Shown here piece by piece: positions 57,337-64,000 of a stretch of 64,000 bases of DNA; position 1 is the stretch's first letter; every line of letters starts with the position of its first letter. The stretch covers positions 200,961 to 264,960 of the forward strand of contig CAWDLE010000023.1 of the NCBI GenBank assembly GCA_963803085.1, read 5' to 3'. A model generated the notes under the pieces. It was not told the origin of the DNA and did no database searches. It was given only the letters and a program-made list of their open reading frames with translations. Made by a program: the position numbers and the translations under genes. This DNA comes from JACVRW01 sp963803085 (GTDB lineage Bacteria > Actinomycetota > Thermoleophilia > Solirubrobacterales > Thermoleophilaceae).

Positions 57337-58916
57337 CGACCGTCTCCTTCGCGGCGTCCGGCACGCCCAGCCGCTCGAGCAGGTGATCACCGACCCGCAG
57401 CGCATTGGCCATCGCCGTCAGGGCGGGATTCACGGCACCGATGCTCGGGAAGAAGCTCGTGTCGACGACGTAGAGATTGTCGAGCTCATGCGTGCGGCAA
57501 TCGGTGTTCAGCACGGACGAGTCCGGGTCGGAGCCAAAGCGGCAGGTGCCGGCCTGGTGCGCACAGCCCGCGACCGGGATCTCGTTCTTGAGATAGGCGT
57601 TGCGTGGGATAAGGTGATCCTCGTGCATCCCGGTGTGCGTCAGAAGCTCCTTTGAGCTCGTGGTACAGCCGCTTCGCGGATTCGTGGTTGGTCTGCTTAT
57701 AGCGGAGCTGGATCTCTCCCTTGCGGTTCAGGGTCACACGGTTGTCCGGTTGCGGGAGGTCTTCGGTCGAGAGCCAGAAGTCGACCGCGTGGCGAGCCAT
57801 GTCCTCCAGGGTCCGCGTGGGCGCCAGCTTGGTCTGGAGCGGCTTCTCGCCGCGGTACATGGGTGCGGATGACTTGCCGACCATCTGGATGTTGCCCAGC
57901 GGGTAGTCGAAGTCGTCGCTGCCGAAGTAGAAGTCGTTGACGCCGAGCGTCTTCTGGAAGACGGTCGGGTTCGGCTCCTTCGAAAGGGCCAGCACGGCCT
58001 GGCTGTTGTGGAAGGTGTAGTTGCGCCCCAGCTGATCGGAGCGATTCGAAAGGCCGTTCGGGTGCTTCTCGGTGGCCGAGGCAAGCAGCAGCTGCGCCGA
58101 GTTGGCCGCCCCGCAGGAGACCACCACGATGTCCGCGCTGTATGTCTCGCGCTCGCCGTCACGGTCGACCGCGACCTCGGTCACGGCACTGCCGCTCGGA
58201 TTGGTGTGGAGCGCCATCGCCCTGGCGTTGCGGAGCAGCGTGACGTTCGGGTACTCGAGAGCCGGGCGAACCGCGAGCACCTCGGCATCCGACTTCGCGT
58301 GCACGAGACACGGGAAGCCGTCGCAGGTCGAGCAGCGGACGCAGGCGCCGTGGGCCATGTCGGGCTCGTGCAGCATCACCCCGCACGGCGCGTGGAATGG
58401 GTGATGGCCGTGGGCTTCGAGATCGTCGGCGAGCTGCTGGATGCGCGGCTCATGCGACACCGCCGGGAAGGGATAGGGCGCGCTGGCCGGGGGCTCGGTG
58501 GGGTCCTCACCACGTGCGCCGTGCACCTGGTAGAGCTGCTCGGCCTCGGTGTAGTAGCGCTCCATCTCGTCGTAGCCGATCGGCCACGCTGGTGAGATGC
58601 CGTCGTGGTGGCGCAGCTCACCGAAGTCCTCCGCCCGGAGGCGATACAGCGCGGCGCCGTAGAGCTTGGTGGCGCCGCCGACGAAATAGTGCACCTGGGG
58701 CTGGAACGCCTTCGCGGTCTCACCGTCGTACCAGGTGTCCTCCGAGACGTAGCGGTTGTCGACGAACACGTCGCCGGCGGACCAATTCTGAGGCTCGCGC
58801 GTGAGCCAGTCCCCGCGCTCCAGCAGCAGGATGCGCTTGCCCGACGGGGCGAGGCGCCTGACGAGCGTGCCTCCGCCCGCGCCGCTGCCGATCACGATCA
58901 CGTCGTAGCTACTCAT
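57326..58916 (-). pseudogene. GMC oxidoreductase gene with a one-base frameshift
   Basis: About 530 codons from ATG 58916, overlapping the GH15 stop as ATGA. FAD site VIVIGSGAGGGTLVRRLAP, FVGGATKLYGAALYRLRAEDF, CVRCSTCDGFPCLVHAKSDA and VVVSCGAANSAQLLLASA identify a GMC-type alcohol/sugar dehydrogenase. At about 57651-57653, in an AAA run (CTCAAAGGAGC), one extra base puts the end (HQAGTCRFGSDPDSSVLNTD, SIGAVNPALTAMANALRVG) in another frame; the span is 3n+1 bases. The homopolymer site makes a sequencing error plausible. If intact, it would oxidise a polyol or sugar and probably pass electrons to quinone. Confidence 0.82.
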
Positions 58917-60802
58917 CCGTTGAACTCCTCCACTCGTTCGGCCAGCACAATTCGCCCGGCGGCCTCGATCAGCGCGAGGTGCGAGAACGCCTGCGGGAAG
59001 TTGCCCAGGTGCCGGCCGGTGCTGGTGTCGAACTCCTCGGCGTACAGGCCGAGCGGCGAGGCGACACTCAGCAGGCGCTCCATCAGGTCGCGGGCACGTT
59101 GGAAGTCGCCGACGATCGCCAGGGCGGACACGAGCCAGAACGAGCAGATCAGGAAGCTCCCCTCCTTGCCCGAGAGCCCGTCGTCGGTCTCGCCGGTGCG
59201 GTAGCGGAGCACGAATCCGTCCTCTGTCAGGTCGTCGGCGATCGCCTCGACGCTCTTGCGCAGGCGCTCGTCGTCGGCAGGCAGGAAGCCGAAGAGCGCG
59301 GCCAGCAGGGTGGAGGCGTCCAGCGAGTCCGTGTCGTAGTGCTGGCGCAGGACGTCGTCGCGCAGGCCGTGCTCGAGGATGTCCGCCTTGATCTCGTCGG
59401 CCGTTGCTCGCCAGGTCGCCGGCAGGTCCCGGTCGGCGCGAATCTCCGCGAGCTTGGCCGCGCGGTCGAGCGCGACCCAGCACATCAGCTTGGACGAGAC
59501 GTAGTGCTGGGGGTCGCCGCGCGCTTCCCAGATGCCCTGGTCGGGCTCGCGCCATACGTCGGTTGCGCACTTGGCCTGTGCCTCGACGATCGGCCACAGC
59601 CGCCTCGGCAGGCGCTGGCTACGGCGCGAGTGCAGCAGGATCGAGTCGAGCGCAGCGCCGAAGACGTCGTTCTGCTTCTGATCGAACGCTCCGTTTCCGA
59701 GGCGCACCGGGTGTGCTCCCGCGTACCCGGACAGCTCGTCGCGGGTGGACTCCGTGAGGTCACGGCGCCCGTCGATCCCGTACATGATCTGGAGCGCGCC
59801 GTCCTCGTTCGGCTCCAGGTCGGCCACGAACTGCATGAACTCGTCGGCCTCCCAGTCGAGGTTCAGGAAGTGCAGCGCCTGCAGCGTGAACGTCGAGTCC
59901 CGGATCCAGGTGAAGCGGTAGTCCCAGTTGCGCTCGCCGCCGGGCGTTTCGGGGAGGGAGGTCGTGGCTGCGGCGACCGTCGCGCCGGTGGGCATGTAGG
60001 TCAGGCCCTTGACCGTGAGTGCGGAGCGCTGAATCGGATCGCGCCACCGATGGTCGGGGAGCCGGGCCCGCCCGAGCCAGCGGCGCCAGTACCGGACCGT
60101 CGCCGCCATCCGCGCGTTCGCCTCGTCGATGTCCTTGGGTACGACGAGCTCCTCCGCCCAGGAGAGCGCACAGTAGGCCTGATCGCCCTCCTCCAGCTGA
60201 TGACGTGCCCGCACGCGGTCGCCCTCGATACCGAGCGCGAGGTCGGTCTGAAGCCGGATCGTTAGCTCCTCGGCTCGTGCGTCGGCGATGTGGCGGTCGT
60301 CGCCTACCAGCGACCATTCCGCTGGAGTGCGGCCATAGTCGAAGTCGGGCTCGCAGACCAGCTCGATCTCGAGGTTCCCATCCAGGCAGAGCACCGTGCG
60401 CACCAGCATGTGGTCGCCGTCGTCGTCCACTGGTGGCCGCGTGTGCGGCGTGATCAGGTCCTCGCCGTGCTGCGGGCCCATGGTGAGGGCATCGCGGACG
60501 AGGGCCCAGCCGGTTGGTGTCTTCCAGGTGGTGGAGAGGACATTCGTACCCGGCTCGTAGAACCGTGCCGTTGGCACGTTGATTCCGAACGGGCCCAGCC
60601 GGAACGAGCCGGCCTGGCGATCCAGCAGGGAGCCGAACACGCTGGGCGAGTCGAAGCGCGGCACGCACAGCCAGTCGATCGAGCCGTCCGGGGCCACGAG
60701 GGCGCTCGTGTGGCAGTCGGAGAGGAACGCGTAGTCGGCGATCGGCGGGAACGGAGAAGGAGCAGCCGCGCTCTGTGGCGCGGTCTCGGTCGTCGCGCTC
60801 AT
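58913..60802 (-). CDS. GH15-family glycoside hydrolase (glucoamylase/trehalase type)
   Basis: 629 residues from ATG 60802, which overlaps the zwf stop by 4 bases. N-terminal super-sandwich domain (DYAFLSDCHTSALVAPDGSIDWLCVPRFDSPSVF) and (alpha/alpha)6 barrel with NWDYRFTWIRDSTFTLQAL, WREPDQGIWEARGDPQHYVSSKLMCWVALDRAAKLA and GLYAEEFDTSTGRHLGNFPQAFSHLALIEAA, all GH15 hallmarks including the catalytic Glu regions (GIWEARG and YAEEFD). Actinobacterial members with this layout include trehalases. No signal peptide is seen, so it is likely cytoplasmic and would feed glucose to the neighbouring enzymes. Confidence 0.95.
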   Translation of the reverse strand: MSATTETAPQSAAAPSPFPPIADYAFLSDCHTSALVAPDGSIDWLCVPRFDSPSVFGSLLDRQAGSFRLGPFGINVPTARFYEPGTNVLSTTWKTPTGWALVRDALTMGPQHGEDLITPHTRPPVDDDGDHMLVRTVLCLDGNLEIELVCEPDFDYGRTPAEWSLVGDDRHIADARAEELTIRLQTDLALGIEGDRVRARHQLEEGDQAYCALSWAEELVVPKDIDEANARMAATVRYWRRWLGRARLPDHRWRDPIQRSALTVKGLTYMPTGATVAAATTSLPETPGGERNWDYRFTWIRDSTFTLQALHFLNLDWEADEFMQFVADLEPNEDGALQIMYGIDGRRDLTESTRDELSGYAGAHPVRLGNGAFDQKQNDVFGAALDSILLHSRRSQRLPRRLWPIVEAQAKCATDVWREPDQGIWEARGDPQHYVSSKLMCWVALDRAAKLAEIRADRDLPATWRATADEIKADILEHGLRDDVLRQHYDTDSLDASTLLAALFGFLPADDERLRKSVEAIADDLTEDGFVLRYRTGETDDGLSGKEGSFLICSFWLVSALAIVGDFQRARDLMERLLSVASPLGLYAEEFDTSTGRHLGNFPQAFSHLALIEAAGRIVLAERVEEFNG

Positions 60803-62244
60803 GCGGACACCCACGGCTCGTGCCAGCGGCCCTGTCCGGCGACGAGGTCGTCGGCGGCGCCCGGGCCCCACGACCCCTTCTTGTAGGCGTGGACCGGGGG
60901 AGGGGCATCCAACAGCGGCTGCATGATCCGCCAAGTTTCCTCGACGCTGTCCTGCCGCTTGAAGCGCGTGCTGTCGCCGAGCATCGCCGCGTGCAGCAGC
61001 ACCTCGTACGGGGTCGCGCCCTCGCCCCCCTGCTCCGAGAACTCCAGATCGAGGCTGACCTGTTCGGGCTGCTCCACGTCGGCGCGCTGGGCCTCGACCA
61101 GCATCCTGATCCCGGTGGTGGGGTAGAGCCGCACGATGAGCTGGTCGGGCTCCGGGCGACGCGTGCCCTCGGGGAGGAAGCCGAGCGGCGGCGGGTGCTT
61201 GAACACGAGCCGCATCTCGGTCACGGTTTCCGGCATGTTCTTGCCCGTGCGGATGAAGAACGGCACCCCGGACCAGCGCCAGTTGTCGACGTGCAGCTCC
61301 AGAGCCGCGTAGGTCTCGGTCGTCGAGTCGGAAGCAACGCCCTCGATCTCGCGGTAGCCGTCGTGCTGGCCCCGCACGTAGTGCGCGGGGTCGGCGGCGG
61401 GCATGGCCTGGAAGACCGAGACCATCGCGTTCTGCAACGTGCTTGGGTCGGCACCCGCCGGTGGCTCCATCGCCGTGGTGGCCACGACCTGCATCAGATG
61501 GTTCACTACCACGTCCCGGAGCGCCCCGACGGGATCGTAGAAATGGCCGCGATCCTCTACGCCGAAGGTTTCGGCCATCGTGAGCTGCACGGACGAGATG
61601 TAGTTGCGATTCCAGATCGGCTCGAACATCGTGTTCGCGAACCGCAGGTATCGGATCTCGTCCAGCCCCTTGTACCCCAGGAAATGGTCGATCCGGTAGA
61701 GCTGGGACTCGTCCAAGTGCTGGTGGACTTGTTCGTTGAGAGCACGTGCCGAGGCGACGTCGTGCCCGAACGGCTTCTCCACCACCACGCGCGCCGACCC
61801 CGTCACGCCGACGCGCGCGAGTCCCTCGATCACCATCCCGAACAGCGACGGCGGGATCTCCAGATAGAAGACGGGGCTGCGAGCACCACTCAATGCGCTC
61901 CCGACCTGCTCGTAGGTGGAGGCGTCACCGAAGTCGCCCGACACGTACGAGAGTCGCGCGGCGAAGCGATTGAAGATTTCGTCGTCGATCGGCTCGCCGC
62001 AATCCGCGATGCACTTCCTGGCGTGCTCGCGCAGCTGGTCGATCGTCCAGTCGTCGCCCGCCACTCCCAGGATCGGGCAGTCGAGCAGGCCGCGGCGCTC
62101 CAGCCGGTACAGCGCTTGGAAGGTCATCACCTTGGCCAGATCGCCCGTGATGCCAAAGACCACGAAGACGTCGGCGGGCTGCGCGCCGGCCATACTCTGG
62201 CCGCTCGCGGCGGACCCTGGGCGAGGTCGTACCGCGGTGCTCAT
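60799..62244 (-). CDS. zwf: Glucose-6-phosphate 1-dehydrogenase
   Basis: 481 residues from ATG 62244. NADP site FGITGDLAKVMTFQALYRL (31-49), VVEKPFGHD, and the substrate/catalytic block YRIDHFLGYKGLDEIRYLRFAN, which contains the R-I-D-H-(Y/F)-L-G signature. C-terminal region FFIRTGKNMPETVTEMRLVF is typical. It makes 6-phosphogluconolactone and NADPH, the entry to the pentose phosphate path. It is first in the long minus-strand operon running to 51476. No gnd or pgl lies in the window. Confidence 0.96.
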   Translation of the reverse strand: MSTAVRPRPGSAASGQSMAGAQPADVFVVFGITGDLAKVMTFQALYRLERRGLLDCPILGVAGDDWTIDQLREHARKCIADCGEPIDDEIFNRFAARLSYVSGDFGDASTYEQVGSALSGARSPVFYLEIPPSLFGMVIEGLARVGVTGSARVVVEKPFGHDVASARALNEQVHQHLDESQLYRIDHFLGYKGLDEIRYLRFANTMFEPIWNRNYISSVQLTMAETFGVEDRGHFYDPVGALRDVVVNHLMQVVATTAMEPPAGADPSTLQNAMVSVFQAMPAADPAHYVRGQHDGYREIEGVASDSTTETYAALELHVDNWRWSGVPFFIRTGKNMPETVTEMRLVFKHPPPLGFLPEGTRRPEPDQLIVRLYPTTGIRMLVEAQRADVEQPEQVSLDLEFSEQGGEGATPYEVLLHAAMLGDSTRFKRQDSVEETWRIMQPLLDAPPPVHAYKKGSWGPGAADDLVAGQGRWHEPWVSA

Positions 62245-62342
62245 GGGGCGGGCCTTTCCTTCGGGAGAGGACGACGTTCGCTTTCAACTGCGGATCTTCG
62301 GAGAGCGATGCCCGCGTGGCATCACCCGGATGAGATGATTCG

Positions 62343-63269
62343 GTGGAGCTCCCGCCTCCCTACGGTGGCCCAATGCCTGGCGTGGACATGACCGAGGGTC
62401 AGTTCCGCGAACTCTTCGATGCCGTCTCCAATTGGGGCCGCTGGGACGACGACGGAGGGCGGGGGGCCCTGAACCACCTCACGCCGGATCGCATCGCCGC
62501 CGCGGCCCGGCTCGTCGAGGCGGGCGTCACGATCACGCTCAGCCAGCCGCTCCACACCGTGGCAAGCATCGATGTCCCCGAGCCCGCCGACCATCACATG
62601 ACGATGCTGACCGATGTCGACATCGGGTCGGGATCCGTCCGATTCGCAAAGGACTACATCGGCGCCGATTACCACAACGACGGACACACCCACATCGACG
62701 CTTTCTGCCATGTGGCTTTCGACGGCTCGTTCTTCAACGGTCAGGCAGGTGCGATCGACATCCTCAAGGACGGGCTGGTTGGGCGCGGTGTGCTGCTCGA
62801 CGTGCCGCGCGTGCGCGGCGTCCCCTGGATCGAGCCCGGTGAGCACGTGCTCCCGGCGGACCTCGAGGCCGCTGAGCGCGACCAGGGTGTGAGGGTGGAA
62901 ACGGGCGACATTCTTCTCGTTCGCACAGGCCACACGCGGCGCTTGGCGGAGCTCGAGCCGTGGGACACGGGCAGCCATAAATCCGGTCTGCACCCCACGA
63001 CGGCTTCGTTCCTCGCCGACAGGCGGGTAGCCGCGCTCGGGTCCGACGGCAACAGCGACACCGTTCCGAGCAGCACAGAGGGAATCGGCTTTCCCATGCA
63101 CGTTCTGGCGATCAATGCCATGGGCGTCCACCTGCTCGACTACCTGCAGTTCGAGGATCTCAGCCGGCATTGCGAGGAGCAGGGTCGCTGGGAGTTCCTG
63201 TTCGTCGCGGCCCCCCTGCGGGTGGTTGGTGGAACCGGCTCGCCCGTCAACCCGATCGCCGTGTTCTGA
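62343..63269 (+). CDS. Cyclase-family metal hydrolase (kynurenine formamidase-like)
   Basis: 308 residues. The family signature is the metal site H-x-G/D-x-H-x-D-x3-H, here HNDGHTHIDAFCHVAFDG. Also GALNHLTPDRIAAAARL, TGDILLVRTGHTRRL, ALGSDGNSDTVPSSTEGIGFPMHVLAINAMGVHLLDYLQFEDL. These proteins hydrolyse amide or lactone bonds; kynurenine formamidase and isatin hydrolase belong here. At over 300 residues and with the GALN start it is the larger, less characterised branch. Start possibly ATG 62373 or 62388 instead of 62343. Divergent from zwf (98-base gap). Confidence 0.9.
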   Translation: MELPPPYGGPMPGVDMTEGQFRELFDAVSNWGRWDDDGGRGALNHLTPDRIAAAARLVEAGVTITLSQPLHTVASIDVPEPADHHMTMLTDVDIGSGSVRFAKDYIGADYHNDGHTHIDAFCHVAFDGSFFNGQAGAIDILKDGLVGRGVLLDVPRVRGVPWIEPGEHVLPADLEAAERDQGVRVETGDILLVRTGHTRRLAELEPWDTGSHKSGLHPTTASFLADRRVAALGSDGNSDTVPSSTEGIGFPMHVLAINAMGVHLLDYLQFEDLSRHCEEQGRWEFLFVAAPLRVVGGTGSPVNPIAVF

Positions 63270-63276
63270 CGCGCTG

Positions 63277-64000
63277 ATGTTGTTTCTGCGCGTGTATGCC
63301 ACGACTGCCCTCCTGAGCGAGGTCGCGCAGGGGCTGGAGGAGCACGGCAGCGCCCGGCACGTTGTGGTTGCCCCGGGGGTGCGTTCTGGGCACGCTCTGC
63401 TCACGGCCGAGCTTCACCCCGAGTCAGCTGACCCGGCGCTGGAGTTCCTGGTGAGCAGCGGGGTTGCGGAAGACGACATCGCGCTCGCACGCCTCGACGA
63501 GATCGCGCCGGTGGGCTCGGCGCATCCAGCTACGAGCCTGATCTGGGCCGACGTGCTCGGACAGGCAAGGCGCAATGCACGACCGATGGCGCTATACCTC
63601 GCCTTCGCGATCGCCGCAGGCGCGATCGCCGGATTCGGTGTGATCGAGGTCAACTCGATCCTGATCGTGGGTGCAATGGCGATCAGTCCTGACATGCTCC
63701 CGATCAGCGCAGCCTGCGTCGGCCTCGTCGTCGGCGCGGGCGACTCGTCCGGCGTGCTGTCGTGACGCTTGTCGTCGGGCTTGGCACGTCGTGCGTAACA
63801 GCGCGCTGATCGCCGTCGTACTTGACCTGACGAATCTGATACCCTCTGGCTTCGTTATCAACGGGGGCGCACTCGGCGGCCTAGCGACCGTCGACGCGTC
63901 AACGGTCAGGGTGGCCTTGCCGCGGGAGTCGCGGGCATCCTCGCGCTCAGACGCACGCCAGCTCGGCAGTCGGTGTGGCCATCTCCGTGACCACGATTCC
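63277..64000 (+). pseudogene. Decaying DUF389 membrane protein gene, cut by window edge
   Basis: ATG 63277 opens FLRVYATTALLSEVAQGLEE and continues to the DUF389 block ALYLAFAIAAGAIAGFGVIEV, NSILIVGAMAISPDMLPISA before a premature stop at 63763. The family resumes in other frames: TNLIPSGFVINGGALGGLATVDASTV (near 63830-63905), AAGVAGILAL (near 63917-63945) and ASSAVGVAISVTTI (to the edge). At least three frameshifts separate these pieces, so the gene is dead or the end of the window is of poor quality. DUF389 proteins are membrane proteins of unknown function. Confidence 0.75.

Overview
The window is about 64 kb of very GC-rich DNA with dense, bidirectional coding and many 4-bp start/stop overlaps. 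The protein families point to an aerobic actinobacterium: UPF0182, ECF sigma/anti-sigma, one-component wall hydrolases, Pkn-type kinases, DrrAB-type ABC genes, DHA2 transporters, CydAB. The overall flavour (many secreted low-complexity proteins, SCP/CAP and RTX proteins, paired LuxR-type regulators) suggests the Thermoleophilia/Solirubrobacterales. That placement is inference; there is no rRNA or other taxonomic marker here. I saw no tRNA, CRISPR array or intact mobile element.

Layout. 1-9 kb: a truncated UPF0182 membrane protein; then a coupled pair made of a zinc ribbon-FHA-PqqD-like-M50 membrane metalloprotease and a large wall-hydrolase protein whose N-terminus looks like a RiPP/Nif11-type leader; then a convergent receptor Ser/Thr kinase. 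9-19 kb: a small HxlR operon, a lysyl oxidase-like/glucose dehydrogenase fusion, a secreted protein, a degenerate IS1595-type transposase, a subtilase, and two secreted repeat proteins that share a private repeat. 19-25 kb: a degenerate NAD kinase-like protein, LysR, catalase, a decayed DUF1275 gene, an MFS pump and an OsmC-like protein. 25-31 kb: CAP protein, Usp, M28 peptidase, then four response regulators around a motif-rich divergent promoter and a histidine-kinase stump. 31-41 kb: HD protein, aldo/keto reductase, ABC transporter, encapsulin with ferritin-like cargo, and an alkylglycerone-phosphate synthase-like flavoenzyme overlapping an acyltransferase.

41-46 kb is the most striking part: homogentisate prenyltransferase, a plant-type MPBQ/MSBQ methyltransferase with a C-terminal membrane anchor, and a tocopherol cyclase lie together, i.e. 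the core of a vitamin E pathway in a bacterium with no sign of photosynthesis in the window. 46-51 kb holds a CAX antiporter, an RTX-repeat exoprotein and a convergent sigma/anti-sigma pair. 51-62 kb is one long minus-strand operon, nearly all translationally coupled: zwf, GH15, a GMC oxidoreductase, NDH-2, cydA, cydB, aldose epimerase and a CPA2 antiporter. It links sugar oxidation to quinone reduction and terminal oxidation. The window ends in a cyclase-family hydrolase and a decaying DUF389 gene.

An unusual number of genes are broken. Some are clearly decayed (DUF1275, DUF389, transposase, kinase stump). Two large genes (GMC oxidoreductase, NAD-dependent epimerase) are interrupted by a single extra base and could instead be sequencing errors.
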